A stretch of 64,000 bases of DNA, taken from Sycon ciliatum. Taxonomy: Eukaryota > Porifera > Calcarea > Leucosolenida > Sycettidae. Positions within the stretch are counted from its first letter, which is position 1; each line of letters opens with the position of its first letter. The notes under the pieces are model-generated. The model searched no databases, was not told where the DNA came from, and saw only the letters and a program-made list of their open reading frames with translations. This document shows, in pieces, positions 1 to 26,097 of this stretch. The stretch is from NCBI RefSeq assembly GCF_964019385.1, contig NC_088646.1, positions 7,422,662 through 7,486,661 of the forward strand, written 5' to 3'. The position numbers and the translations under genes were made by a program.

Positions 1-325
1 CTTCCCCCCCCCCCCCCCAAGGTGTGCAACGCCTGATCCAGCTCTGCATAGGGTCTTAGTCTAGCGTAGTCGGATCTTCTGATGTCATGCGTGCACTACA
101 CACCAGCGTAAGGCCGGTCTCGAGGCAGGGCACCGTTATTTTTGATCCGAGAGTCCCCGCGATCGATCGCGACTCCCCGGGTTCCCCTCAGATGTGTACG
201 GTATTATGACGCAAAGATCCGATTGCGCTCGACCAAGACCCTACAGTATGTAGAGCTGGATCAGGCGTTGCACACTCTGGGGGGGGGGGGGGGGGGGGGG
301 GTATGTACTCTTGATGCCACCTACA
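1..325. mobile_element. Palindromic MITE with poly-C/poly-G tracts inside its termini
   Basis: Two arms are inverted copies of each other: about 22-57 (gtgtgcaacgcctgatccag and onward) and about 235-275. Each arm is followed outward by a homopolymer, C at 4-18 and G from about 280 to 301. The right terminus continues as gtactcttgatgcca, which in reverse matches the ends of similar elements at 9750-10039 and 27588-27903. The left terminus is cut by the window edge. No ORF is credible. I infer a non-autonomous DNA transposon; the superfamily is unknown. Confidence 0.6.
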
Positions 326-3300
326 GACTGAAATAACCTGATCCCCAGGGTGGCAGCTGAACTCCAGCTTTGCCTCTAGTTGACCCGACCGTACGGCTTA
401 ACGTTCATCTCACGATCATGGTGTTGCCGGCGTGGACAGGTGAGGAAAGGAATAACAAAAATTGAGCATGGCCGCCACGCCAGATCTATGTTTGGGTGGC
501 GCATCCCCACTGTGATATCTTCATGTACAGTGCTACTACGCATTTAAGGTGGAGAAATAAAAGTATGTGCAGAACATCAGCATCGCGTGCTTTGGTGTTT
601 CTCAGCTGATGATGAATTATATTTTTGTGGCTGCAGTGTGATGGAAATCTGAACTTCTTCCTCTGACTCACCAGTCTGTGCAGGAGCTTGGACAGGGCTG
701 ACAACACGCCGTGGTCTTTTTGTACCACGTCCCCTTGTAGCAGTTGTATGTGCAGCGGCAGGTTGCTCAGTAGCAGTCGCCTCATCGCGCTCCGCCGCTC
801 CATTGTCAGTGTGTCTGCTCTTTCTCTCAGGCATTTGGTCGTCGGCAAAAGAACACTTTTTCGACAGAGACAGTAAGTGCAGAACTGCTTTGTGCAGCCT
901 GCCTGGACCACGGCGGCATCGAAGAAGGATATAGCCAACACGGAGGCCCTTTCATTTACAAATCGCCATGTTGTTTCAAAGCAATCCAAAGCCTCGTTCA
1001 CACTATTTTCGTTCCAGCTGATATGTCATGGGCATGCATTTTCGTGTTTGGGCATGAAATCAATCAGACCAAAACTGACGTTCAAGTAGTTTTATCTTGC
1101 ATTGTAGGCGCGTGGCATTTTCAATTTGGCGCGGAATCATTGGGGACAGGGGAAAAGTCCCTCTGGGTTGAGGACGAAAATGCAAAACTTCCAAATAAAA
1201 AAAAACTCTGGACTGATGATAATGACAGATAATAATGTCAGTACAGTGTCCTTGCCCTACACTAGCGGCGAGCGCCCGCGCCCGGCCGGGTGAATCCTGT
1301 ACAGACATGTACCTGTCACAGACGGACATGGTCTATAGGGCACCGTGACCGGGGCGGGGGCCAGCCTCGGAGGTGGTGGGCATGACCAAGTCCAAGAGTA
1401 TTACAGTACTATTATGTTTTCTCTTGGCATGACTGGCAATGGCTTGGTACTGGTACATGGTGATAAGCAAATTTTCAATCTCGACTGACCGTGTGCACTA
1501 TCAAAAACTTGAAGAAAGAAGTAATATCTCCTGGCTGAATACAATCGAATGCATACCCCGAGTCGTGTGAAGCCGCGGAGCATTATCAGTCACAAGGCGT
1601 GGTAACCCCTCCGGCCAGGGCCTGTGGCCCAGTGTGGGCTTGTTGGAGTCCTGACCTGACCTTGGTTAAATGACTGAAAGCAGGGTGCTGCAGTACTAGT
1701 ACTTGCATTCCCTGCTCGAAAGTCACTGAGTCCCTGAGGGAGTCGTACAGACACAGTACGACTTCCTGAGCGGTCATCCCATATAATTATAAACAGGCCT
1801 GATCACTTGTAAATTTCTTCCATCGGACACTGAGGTCTGCGGTGGGGTTACTACAGTAGCATCAAGAGTCCATACCGGTAATCCCCCTGGACTCTTGGTA
1901 ACATATAGTGCATGGACACAATTGGGTCTGTGGTGGGCTCTCATGGACTGGGTGTCACCCTCGGTATTCTCCCCAGGACACACATGAAACCATACCATGA
2001 CATGCCCTTGCAGAAGCGGGGCGGTGTACAATTGAGACATGCATTGCCGTCCCTGAGCTCAATGGGCAAACATGGCATGAAGCCAGGTCAATTTTTCCAG
2101 GACAATAAAGGTGAGGACGGAGGGGGGGGGGGGGGGGGGGTCGAGTCTGCTCGGGTCACTGTAAAAATTTTAATAACCGTGAATCTTCAAAAAATAACTT
2201 CCCTGGGAAAGTATCGGTAAGGTGTGACATGGTGTACATGTAGTTCGGTGTTGCTTCAATCAGCCGCGTGGTGTAGACCAGGCTAAAATTAGTGATGGCC
2301 AATTCATCAGCCTTGCAAGCTGTTGAATGGTGTAATCCCAACACAAGTTGCTATGTCTAACATAGCTGCTCGCTATCATCGCTTCCACGATGGGCAGGTC
2401 TGAGGTCTGAGTTCGGTGTACATGTGCATGATTGTACAACACAGCATCTACACTCTCTACATGCAACAAGGGGGCCGGCAGTTTCCCCTCAGCAACGTCA
2501 CGTGCATGGTCACTGGCAGTAATATAGATAAGAAACGTGTACGGGCAGCGGCGTAAACTATCGATGATCTGCCTCCTACGTGTTGCTGCCCAGTTGGATT
2601 ATGGCCGAGGTCGGGAATCAGACCAAGCAAGGGCGGTTGTCAAATAGAGTACCTTGCCCAATCGCACGAAAGAGGAGACTTGCCATGCTGGAGTGTTCTA
2701 TCCGCGGGGAATACCTGACTGCAGTGGGATGCATTGTGTGCTGCAATGGCTGCATCGGTTCAATGCCATACTAGTATTTCGAAGTAGCATGTACGCTGAA
2801 GTCGCTCCACAGGTACAGTAATCGAGAGGGTTCGGGAATTAGAGGGGGGGGGGGCAACCGTATTTTACGGTACATGAAACAACACTAAACTATCGGACAG
2901 CAGCTAGAGATTGATGACGATACTGTACAGTTCAAATACAGAACAAGAGCTTAGAGAGATTTCAGAGGCGAGGCTCTAAATGGGATATGCTTCCAAAGAA
3001 CTATAAAATTAAAATGTAGAAAGGAAAAAGGACATATGGAAACGAGAGTAACTCTTCACCACTGTAACTAGATACAATACCCAATACCCGAGTTTCAAAT
3101 TAAAATGTTCAAAGCAAACTCTTGTCTAAGCGTAATTACAGAAAGCTAGTTGCACGCAGCACTGGAGCATGTACAAATAGCGAGTAGGAGTCTGAATGCC
3201 AACACACAGTAATTTACAGATATGTACAAAGCACATCACTATATCTACAAAGACATTTATGTACAAGAGCATACAACTGTATATGCAGGGCCCAGCAGGG

Positions 3301-3856
3301 GGAAGGCTACAGTCACACCGCACAAAGCAGCACGATCAGTCTAGGTGGCGACAAGAGTACCAGCAACAACTCACGCCTGTACAGGGGCTGCTGGATCAAG
3401 TCAGTAAACAATAGTACCAGCCAAGCCGAGGGCTACACCATGAGCCGCTCATAGTTCCTTCATGGCTGCCGCTTTCCTGCATAAACACAAGACGGAACAC
3501 ATCACAGGATGCAGTCCAGTGCAATCAGGAATAGTCATCATCTATGAACACAATGGACAGTTCTCAGCACATTGGGGAAACCTCTGTATATTAGTTTTTA
3601 ACTATTTTCAAGTACATCGTACATGTAGTGCGCAAGACATAGTAGTACAGCACAGCTATCAGAGTACATAGCTCACTGACCATGCCTGTAAAACACAAGA
3701 TTACATAGCCTAGCCACACAGCACGAAGAGCAATACACGCACATGTACTGGATACTGATGGGTACCGGATTCGACATCCATGTCTTCGCCAGAATGCAGT
3801 CTGAAGAAGATACGGGTACATGGATGTTGAAACGTTCATTCCAGTTCTCGTCAGTA
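326..3856. other. Gene-poor left flank of INTS13
   Basis: No exon of a recognised protein was found. The stretch holds a 16-base G run near 2122-2139 and a shorter one near 2845. A short inverted motif, catcaagagt...actcttgg, at about 1858-1897 resembles the termini of the MITE at the window start. On the minus strand at about 2368-2411 is a block repeated near 13590-13630. The 3' UTR of INTS13 should lie in the last few hundred bases, but I cannot place a poly(A) site. Confidence 0.5.
577..834 (-). CDS. Possible exon, low-complexity charged protein (weak)
   Basis: This is an open stretch of 85 codons. The predicted peptide is rich in Glu, Thr, Ala and Arg, with a basic RGRGTKRPRR patch and an acidic GESEEEV patch, a composition more like a disordered protein tail than random DNA. 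An overlapping minus-strand frame (486-1001) is Cys-rich in its first half. A coding region with a frameshift, or an old transposase tail, would both fit. I do not recognise a family. No convincing splice sites were found. Confidence 0.2.
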   Translation of the reverse strand: MPERKSRHTDNGAAERDEATATEQPAAAHTTATRGRGTKRPRRVVSPVQAPAQTGESEEEVQISITLQPQKYNSSSAEKHQSTRC

Positions 3857-17817
<13,961 letters not shown>

Positions 17818-18915
17818 TGTTCATTTCAAGCAGGACAACACTCAACTCGTCTCAAACATGACGGAGAACAACGATATCCTCGCACAAACACACTGCTGAG
17901 CTCGAGCTACAAATACACAATCATTTTGTTAGCTTTATCTCAAGTGAAATGCAAAACTCTCCTGATTTCAGCAAGAGTCCACTCTTGATTTCAGCCTCAG
18001 CTCAAAAAATCAAAACGACATTAGACAAGGGGGATCCCCATTTGCATGCAGGGGTTACGTCAATATGGCACATGCACATGTGCACATGCGCCAAATACCG
18101 TACCACAGTATGGGGGGGGGTACGGTATTACATTTTTACGACTCCCTGCTGAGTCCCTGTACCTGTCCGTGATCATGGTGATAACCCAGGCTAGGCCAGG
18201 GGTTATGAACTCTTCAGTCTTCGGATCCAATCATGTACGAGTTATCTCCAAAATACAATACTGGGAGTACAGTAGTGTACAGTCAGCAAAGTAGCATTAT
18301 TCCCTGGATGCTCTCCTAGGTCAGGGCCCCCTTATCCGGGCAGTCGGTGCGATTCGGGACCGGGCACAGACATAACAGTCCGTAACTTTGAAATATCCTT
18401 AGTTAAAGGCATGTGACGTCAGTCCACTAAAATTGAAAGTGACAAGGGAGTAGTAATATTTCCACTGAAACTCGCCCAAACCGGGGTGCCCGGTAGACCT
18501 AAGTGCCCGTAACTAATACTTCATGGTCCGGATTACCGAGGTATGAATACCGGTATACTATGATAGGCATTGTCATTGAGTACAGGACTGTGCACTTCCC
18601 TGCCCTCGACCAGCGAGTCGTACAAACCAGGGGGTCGTGAAAGCCAGTGTGGGGAGTATACCATGTATACCATGTATACGCCCGTCGCAAGAGAAGCACG
18701 CAAATCTGCAAATGCACTGGATGTGCACCCACGTGGGGAGTATAGTAGCACACTGACTTCTGTGAATATGACAACTTATACTACTCACTGCGGGCTCACA
18801 CTACAGGTGAACAGTGAACTTACTGGGAGCGTCCACTGATGGGTGGGGCATGCACCAACCCAGCACCCTCCCCGGCCACGGGCACACACCGTGCACATGC
18901 ATGCGTGCGCGCGCG

Positions 18916-18956
<41 letters not shown>

Positions 18957-19975
18957 CTGCGGCTGCGATTGCCAAAACGGGTTTAAAAAAGCCTACTGAG
19001 CAGATAAATGAGACCAGGCAATGCAGCTCAGCAAGCACAAGAAGTGCGGACATCACACTCGGAACCCAGGCAATGACCACAGAGAAGATGGAGAAAGACA
19101 ATAGCCATCAAGAACAAGAAGACTTGCGACAAAACAAAATCCGAGGTGGTGGCACAGCACGGCACTTAAATTGTAATAAAAAATAATATGGCAATGATAG
19201 CCTGTCTGACTCAGTTCAAGTAGAAGGCACGATTACACCCAACCAAGTCATCGAATCATTGATCGGAATAAAAAAATAAATTATAGTCAACAACTCGTTT
19301 GCGTGGATATGATTGTCCGAACTACACCTGTATGAAACATCTGGTGAGAGGATGATTTCCAGTATGACACATGCTTCTTTGCACAACAGGTGATTCAATG
19401 CCAGAACGGCCTAGTATACGAGAGGCAGAGAGAGCCTAGTGCTTCCAACAGGTATTCCTTCGGAGCATACCAGTTGTCACGGTTATGTCCCAGAGCAGAG
19501 GGACAGCTCAGTCAAATCCGATGTATTCATGTGGTCCAGGCTTTAAGCCAAGAGGAAGCCGCAAGCGGTGCAGGACTGCAACAAAACTGGTCATGAAAAC
19601 CTTGGCCACTTGCGTACTAACACAGTCACGTGACCGGGCATGCATGATGTTAAGTCCAACTCACTACGACATGGTGATGATGCTGACTGATTCAAGTTCA
19701 AGGACGCTCCGTGCTCATCAGAGTCAACTTGTAAATCCAGACATAGTGTGCCAGATTCGTATGCTTGACAACAAGCATATCACTCAGGGTCCACCTCTGG
19801 CAAACGCAACATACAGCACCATTGAAGCTGCTAGTAAGCAAGCACCGATAAGAAGAGAGTTGGATTTGCACATTGTCACAAGCTTACCACTGGCCTGGTA
19901 TGCAGTAGCAATGGCTGGATGTTGCTGGTGTACGTTCTGCAGTTGCCGCAGCTTGCCAGCAGGTGGAGCGGATTG
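17818..19975. other. Intergenic region upstream of INTS13
   Basis: The INTS13 promoter should lie in the first few hundred bases; no TATA box is obvious. The region holds the second copy of the dispersed block (about 18661-18731), a (GC)n then (CA)n run at about 18904-18954, and no exon I can support. Confidence 0.5.
18661..18731. repeat. Dispersed repeat block, copy 2
   Basis: This copy matches 13493-13572 over about 70 bases through ccatgtatacgcccgtcgca and ctggatgtgcacccac. It is intergenic, while copy 1 is intronic. Confidence 0.7.
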
Positions 19976-22900
19976 TCATTGGGTTTGAGAGGATGCCTTC
20001 GTCGGATTGGCATGCTGGACGCTTTCCTGACTCAGGCTCAGCAGTCCAATGCTGACCTGAGTCCTGCGGATAGAGCGTGAGCGTGATGATGAACGCGCAT
20101 GGGTACGCTGGTGAAGACTGAAGCCACTTGCGGACTGTGCACTGTGCTGGGATGTCACCGACCCTCTTGCGCCTGCGACTGTAGGCGTCACTTGAACAGG
20201 AACGTTATCCGGCTGAGGGAAGTCGGCGTCCTCACTGTGCTGGGATGTCACCGATTCTCTTCCGCCCTTGTCTGTAGGTGTAACAGGAATGTTGTGCGGC
20301 TGAGGAAAGTCCTTGTCCTCCTCCTCTTTCTCCAAAGCTAACATCATGTGACGGACATCCGGCTCACTGTCACATCGACTGGCTAATGGTTGATCCTCAA
20401 TCTCAAACAGCTGATCCGATGAATGTGCTGGCTTTATAGACGCCGGGTCCTCAGCAGCCAATGCAGCTGCAGCTGCATCTGGTAACTCCTGGTGATCCTT
20501 GCCCTTGCGGCTTTGTTTGTCTAGACTTAGTGTCAACGGACCCGAGTAGTCCTCGTCTTTCTCCTCCAAAGCTAACAACATGCGACGGTCATCCGGCTTA
20601 CTATCACATCGACTGGCTAATGGTTGATCCTCAATCTCAAACAGCTGATCCAGTAAACGTGGTGCCTTGATAGATGCCGGGTCCTCAGCAGCCGATGCAG
20701 CTGCATCTGGTAACTCCAGGTGGTCCTCGCCCTTGCGGCTTTGTTCGTCTAGACTTAGTGTCAACGGACCAGAGTAGTACGGCGTCAAATCGTTTACTAC
20801 TTGTGCCGTCCTGGTCTTCATGGCTTTTGGAGAAGAAGGCAAAGGAGGTGGTGGCCGTGGAAGGGCGTGCGGTGGTACTTGTTGTGCTGATAACGCAAGC
20901 AATTGTCCTATGTCTTGATGGAATGGAATATCAGGATTATCGGGCACACTGTCTTCCGCTGGAACATCAATGTCTGGTACATCATCCACTGAAATATCAG
21001 AAACTTTATCTGGTGGGATAACAGTATCAAAATCTGGTAGAGCATCCACTTCATGTAGTGAAGTAGCTCCGCGCGAACTAGACGCAGCCAACCGGCTCGC
21101 AGCTGTTCTGGAGGATGCAGCTGGCAATGCACCCTCTGCGGCATGCAACCCAAGTTCACCTGATGACTTCCCAGTGTTCGAGATGTTTTCACCCGAATCA
21201 GAACACTTCGCAACACTATGGCCGTCTAGTGACACTTCCAGCCAGGCAGCAACTCGTGCAATACTTTCATCAGTACTAGCAGATGCAATAGGATCGGGTC
21301 CACTATCGTGCTTGCTGAGAACTTCTTCAAGCAGATATTGTATTGAACTTGAACCATCGTTGTTGTGCAACAGTGCAACTTCAGAGGCCAGGCAAAGCTC
21401 CGGAAGCTGTGAGAAAGCCTGACTGGCAATGGGATGAAGGTACAGCTTCCTCAATGCCTCAGGCAGGGAACAGGCAAATTCGCCATCCGCTCCGTTCGGT
21501 GGCAATGTCTGCAGGCTGTAGCCGTTGCACTTCTCCCACTCGCGTACCCGTGTGAGCAGTGCAAGGCGTGTTGATTGAAACTGCACCTCCTCCAGCAGGT
21601 CATCGATGGCCTTCTGCTGTTCTGTAATGTACTCTTTAACAGCCTCGACGCTGTTGGAGGTGAATGCGGTCCAGCCCGGATGTGCTCTGAGTAGCTCTGG
21701 CGCAGGATATCGTTGCGGAAAATGAACGGGTTGAGTTGCTTCAGTAACTTCGTACGTTGAGCACCGAGGGATGCGGGCTACCCTAGTGGTCTGCGCGCCT
21801 GGCCGAAGTGGAATCACTGGTGGAGGAAAGGAACAGCAGTCCTTGCCAAAGATTTCTGCTTTGACAAATGGCGGTAAGGAGCATGCAAATGCATGCAAAC
21901 ATTCACTGTCAGTCTCGTTGATTGGGTAACTGCCGTGGACTCTGCTCCACTCCTCGCCACAAAGGCGGAATCGTGCTGCAGCCGACAGCGGCCACGGATT
22001 AGCATGAAATGGCCTGTCATCGCTCCCACTGTCGTCGCCAGCAGTTTGTATGCTCGGATCCAATTTGGGGAACAGTGGATAGCTGATGCGGTTGTGGTCC
22101 GTTCTATCGATCAACGTGTGGTCAGCCGCTGGAGTCCGCCCATAGATCTTGAGGAGACGTTCGTAATAGGACATCCCGCTCGGTACACACTTCTGTAAGT
22201 TCTGAGTACTGCCAGGTTCGTCATAAGCTTCCGGCTCTCTTGCCAGCCGGCTGGTCATTGAGTTATACAGGAACCGCTTGGTAAACAATCGCTCGACAAT
22301 GGGCACTGATAATGCCTCACCTGACTTGCTCGTTCTTTGTACACCTACAACATAGCCCTGCGCGTCGTCTTCTTCTTCTTCTTCTTCTTCTTCTTCAGCT
22401 ATGGCTGGAATCTCGGCTACCGGCTCTGGTGACTCGCTTAGAAGATTTGACATACTATCTTCACCACAGAAGGCAGGAACGGCGGATGGCTCGTCAGGAT
22501 CGGTTTCCGGTGCTCGTTCTGACTGGTTATCTTGAAGCTGCGCATTGCCCTGCTGGTCCGGCCGCTGCAATAGTCGCTGTGGTTCAACTGGGAACTCCTC
22601 GACAAGTCGCTGAAGTTCCCCAGAATCACCACCCGACTGTGGTGCGCCTTCGTGAATGGAGAGCGCACCACCGCGCTGTGTAGCACCTTCATCAACGGCG
22701 AGCGCACCACCGCGCTGTGGAGCGCCTTCGTCAACGGACAGCGCAGCGCTGTCCCTCCTACATCGCCGTCGTGTGGGGCTGGAGTCGTACCTCAGCAGCC
22801 GTTGCGGACTGCCAATGCTGGCACTACTGCCAACTACCTGTGCAGGCTGAGCACCGGCCAAACCCTCTTCTTCAGTATCACCCACAGCCACGGGCACACT

Positions 22901-23023
22901 GCGGCGGGCCTCTGGCTCGGGGCGACCGGGCAGACGAAAGCGGATACGTCTGAAGCTCCGGCGGGATTCACTATCTCTAGCAAAGCCGCCAGTACTAACA
23001 ACAGACTGTCTCCTGCTCGCCAT
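19976..23023 (-). CDS. Long single-exon ORF, 1015 aa, unknown family
   Basis: I do not recognise this protein. The frame is open upstream to 23284, but the ATG at 23021-23023 (MASRRQSVV) is the best start because the upstream part reads like untranslated sequence; an upstream 5' exon is possible. Features: an Arg/Ser-rich N-terminus; three near-copies of a roughly 15-residue unit around EGAPQRGGALAVDEG (about residues 95-140); a run of nine Glu near residue 211; a more ordered middle (SGMSYYERLLKIYGRTP, HANPWPLSAAARF); and a coiled-coil-like stretch KEYITEQQKAIDDLLEEV near residues 456-490. The C-terminus has two tandem copies of an 80-residue unit starting YSGPLTLSLD (about 746 and 826), then two copies of a DFPQP...SVTSQHS unit, and an Arg/Ser tail. 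The product is probably largely disordered. It is not a transposase. Confidence 0.7.
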   Translation of the reverse strand: MASRRQSVVSTGGFARDSESRRSFRRIRFRLPGRPEPEARRSVPVAVGDTEEEGLAGAQPAQVVGSSASIGSPQRLLRYDSSPTRRRCRRDSAALSVDEGAPQRGGALAVDEGATQRGGALSIHEGAPQSGGDSGELQRLVEEFPVEPQRLLQRPDQQGNAQLQDNQSERAPETDPDEPSAVPAFCGEDSMSNLLSESPEPVAEIPAIAEEEEEEEEEDDAQGYVVGVQRTSKSGEALSVPIVERLFTKRFLYNSMTSRLAREPEAYDEPGSTQNLQKCVPSGMSYYERLLKIYGRTPAADHTLIDRTDHNRISYPLFPKLDPSIQTAGDDSGSDDRPFHANPWPLSAAARFRLCGEEWSRVHGSYPINETDSECLHAFACSLPPFVKAEIFGKDCCSFPPPVIPLRPGAQTTRVARIPRCSTYEVTEATQPVHFPQRYPAPELLRAHPGWTAFTSNSVEAVKEYITEQQKAIDDLLEEVQFQSTRLALLTRVREWEKCNGYSLQTLPPNGADGEFACSLPEALRKLYLHPIASQAFSQLPELCLASEVALLHNNDGSSSIQYLLEEVLSKHDSGPDPIASASTDESIARVAAWLEVSLDGHSVAKCSDSGENISNTGKSSGELGLHAAEGALPAASSRTAASRLAASSSRGATSLHEVDALPDFDTVIPPDKVSDISVDDVPDIDVPAEDSVPDNPDIPFHQDIGQLLALSAQQVPPHALPRPPPPLPSSPKAMKTRTAQVVNDLTPYYSGPLTLSLDEQSRKGEDHLELPDAAASAAEDPASIKAPRLLDQLFEIEDQPLASRCDSKPDDRRMLLALEEKDEDYSGPLTLSLDKQSRKGKDHQELPDAAAAALAAEDPASIKPAHSSDQLFEIEDQPLASRCDSEPDVRHMMLALEKEEEDKDFPQPHNIPVTPTDKGGRESVTSQHSEDADFPQPDNVPVQVTPTVAGARGSVTSQHSAQSASGFSLHQRTHARSSSRSRSIRRTQVSIGLLSLSQESVQHANPTKASSQTQ

Positions 23024-25118
23024 AACTATTACCAGCTCAGCTGTCTGTGCAGGTCCTGAGCTTATCTTGCGAAAGCCATCTATTACTATCAGACTTCGGT
23101 GCAAGTCACTCGTTAGAAGTACACGTACCGACAGGAGAACGCTTTGGAATAAATATTGGAAGGGACCAAAGATAGTCAGTGCCAGCACTGACACTTGACA
23201 GCAGTTGCCGCTGAGTTTCCTCTTTCGCCAGAAATACAGAAATGCAGTTGGTGCACTCAGTTCTAGTATTATCATTGCATGCACGTAGCTGATAAAAGTA
23301 ACAACTGACTGCGCTCTCCACTAAGACTTGCACCACCACCAGAGTCCAGATACTACTAGTGTCTGCGATGCCGATAGCTTGCTATGTCCATTTCACACAG
23401 GACCAGCGCGCGGTAAACAAATCGGGGTAGATCAGTAACAGTTACTGTATACAGGCTTACAGCTGTAGCTATACTACATGTAGCTGTGAAAGTGAGAAGT
23501 GTGAGCACGAGCAGGACCGTGGTGGAAGCTCGGAAAAGTCAATTATATTTCCCATCAAGTCCGCTCAAATCCGAGGTCAAGCGCGCCTTGTTAGAATCTC
23601 CGGGCCTGTAGCACTGATCAGTGCCAGTGGCCATGCCCTGGCCTGGCCGCGTCGTTGTCTGCACGATCAAGTCCGGGATAAATATCTACGCGCCGTGTTC
23701 ACACTTCATTCACCCACGGCACTGGACAACTTTTCCGTGTTACCCTCCTGAAGCTAGTGAAGGTGCTGAGGGACGGATGGTGGCGATATCATGGATATCG
23801 ACTTTGGACTTTAGCTTGCGGAAAAGCATAACAAAGTTACATGATCAACGCGCCATGAAGACATCCAGGCTTTTTCTATTTTCTACACGGAGACCGGGTT
23901 GAGCCAGTGGGGCTCAGCGCGACCAACGCGGTGCAAGGCATTCGGGCAAGCCAAAGGCGAGAGACCACACTAGGGCAAGTGGAATCGACGCAGAGGGCAT
24001 GGCATTCTACTTGAACGTCACTTGCTGTCAGCAACACTTCGTGGTCACCATACACGAAACACGGCGATGATTGCAATCAAATGGGTTTGCGAGCGTTACG
24101 ATAGTCAAGTAAGTAGTTAGTTGTTGAGTGCTGTAGTGCAACGTGACCGCCTTCCACTACAGATGCGTTCCTTCTTGGGAGACGGCGGCTGTGGCTGGAT
24201 GGCAAAAACCAGACTGCAACATCCCAGAAACCGCTGTTTGTCTCACGAAGCGCAAAGCCCAAGCGATCCACACTAGCTATGCGCACTGAGTCTGTGCGAG
24301 TTTGGACCGTTTAGAGTCGTAATACAGTATAACCTGCCAGGGCGACCACTCTGATAAGACGACCACCTGTCCCAGTAGACAACTACAGTATACAAGTCGA
24401 CCAACTACATGAAGTAGGACCAAGGCAAGGGCAAGGCGGCAAGGGGTGCTGTTTCCTGTCAAATGAGACTACAGTACAGACCGTTGTCATGGTTGTAACT
24501 TATGTAAGCCCCCTTGACTCCGGGTTTGAGTTAGACAGGTTTCACTCACACAGTATCCATGGTATCAGAGCAGTATGGACTATGGACCAGTAATGGCAGT
24601 ATGGTGTTTTGCAACTCCCTGGTCTGTACTGCCCATGCGCTGCGAGATAGGCCAGCAATGATGGCCAAATAAATGGCTTCCCATTGCATTTGCACATACT
24701 TAGTCTGTGTGTATTGGGCATGGCTTGATCCCCCACCCCCGCTGTGTAAAGAGAACCTGAGCTGTGTCAGTATGTAGACAGACGTTTGTGAGGCAGCTAG
24801 TGCTATTTTGATTTCCTACCTCCCTGCTATGGTTATTGTGATCTTTGGCACAATCTGCACCATCATCCAACTAATACTTTTGCACGTTTCATCATCATTT
24901 CACCGCCACAATGCGCTGTACAAATTATTAACATCGTTGTGCTTCATCACATTATCACCAGATGACTTGAGAAGTAATGGTACGAAAAGCCTCATCAGGT
25001 TCACATGCAATTGGCTTTGTCTCTTCGTGTGCTAAAATGTAGCTCCCGAAGCAAGAATTATCTGCTGCTTATGCTCCAGAACCCCATCAGGCACACAGCA
25101 GAGGCAAAACCAGCTGAT
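23024..25118. other. Intergenic, no supported exon
   Basis: No family-level coding signal is visible. A stretch at about 24324-24420 starting cagtataacctgccagggcg looks like a decayed relative of the Tc/mariner-like MITE at 31662-31851 but lacks a clear second terminus. Confidence 0.4.
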
Positions 25119-25427
25119 ATTACGGAGGATTAGCAAGACGAAATTCGCGTTCGTGTCCGCACTCCAAGGAAAGTCGAACTCAGTGACGGAATTCGCGTTA
25201 TGAGAAGGATTAGCCAACAGAATTCACACATGCATGACGTTGATATGTCGTACATAATAGTCATTGTGTACAGACAGAACAGAGTAGTAAATTTATGACT
25301 GTCCTGACACGAATCCGCGATTCGTGTTTCGACTACTTTTCCGAACGAAAAATGCGAAGGTTCGCGAACCGAAAATGTTCACGAACACTCGGCGAACGCG
25401 AATTTCGTCTTGCTAATCCTCCGTAAT
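25119..25427. mobile_element. Hairpin MITE with perfect 35-bp inverted ends
   Basis: The left arm at 25119-25153 starts attacggaggattagcaaga. The right arm at 25393-25427 is its exact reverse complement, ending tcttgctaatcctccgtaat. The interior repeats ttcgcg/cgcgaa motifs and has no ORF. Perfect arms suggest recent mobility. I cannot assign a superfamily. Confidence 0.85.
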
Positions 25428-25428
25428 T

Positions 25429-25560
25429 GTTGTTGTTGTTGAATTTTATTTAAAGTCGCAACACAAACAGGCGATGGCGCCTTCTTTTATACATGCAAGC
25501 GACATGACAAATTTAATAATAATAATAATAATAATAATAATAGTAATGGGGAGGGGAGGA
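25429..25560 (-). mobile_element. LINE 3' end, minus-strand copy (fragment)
   Basis: Read on the minus strand, the end has a gatggc/ccatcgcc motif, then AATAAAATTCAACAACAACA. It resembles the plus-strand LINE tails at 26108 and 26635. A short (TAA)n run follows at about 25515-25541. Confidence 0.5.
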
Positions 25561-26007
25561 GAAAAAAGATCACAAGTGAAAGAAGTCACCGAAGGTAACT
25601 GAATAGGTTACAGATAGATCTGCGGGAAAAATTGTTGGACCACGGATTCACATACGCAGTGTACGCCAAGAGTACAATCTAGATTTAGATCACCCCGTCC
25701 TGTCCATTCTTCTTTTCCCATTCTACATTTACATGTACTACATTGTACTTGCCGCATGATTCATCTCTTTTCTCCTTCCGTGACAGTGGGCTAGCTAGCG
25801 CTAACGCCGAGGCCATAGTTCGGCATTGCTAGTCCTGGCTCTTCAGCATAGGCTACCAGCAAGCCCCATACTATACTAGTCCCTTGTCTCTCCTCTTTTC
25901 TTTTCATCCTCATTCAGGTTTCTCCTTCTTTCATCGTATTCACGATCTCTTGAAAGGAAGTGTAATCTGTGAGAAACAACTCCTAAACTGGTCTATGTCT
26001 TTATGGG

Positions 26008-26015
26008 ACCATAGC

Positions 26016-26097
<82 letters not shown>

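Noticed and set aside
57..1089. Cys-containing minus-strand ORF at 486-1001 as a piggyBac transposase tail
   Set aside because: Only a short ISFFDAAVV-like stretch resembles the family; there is no catalytic Asp region and no TTAA-bordered element around it.
22372..22396. (TTC)n as an independent microsatellite
   Set aside because: It lies in frame inside the 1015-codon ORF, encoding a Glu run, and was described there.
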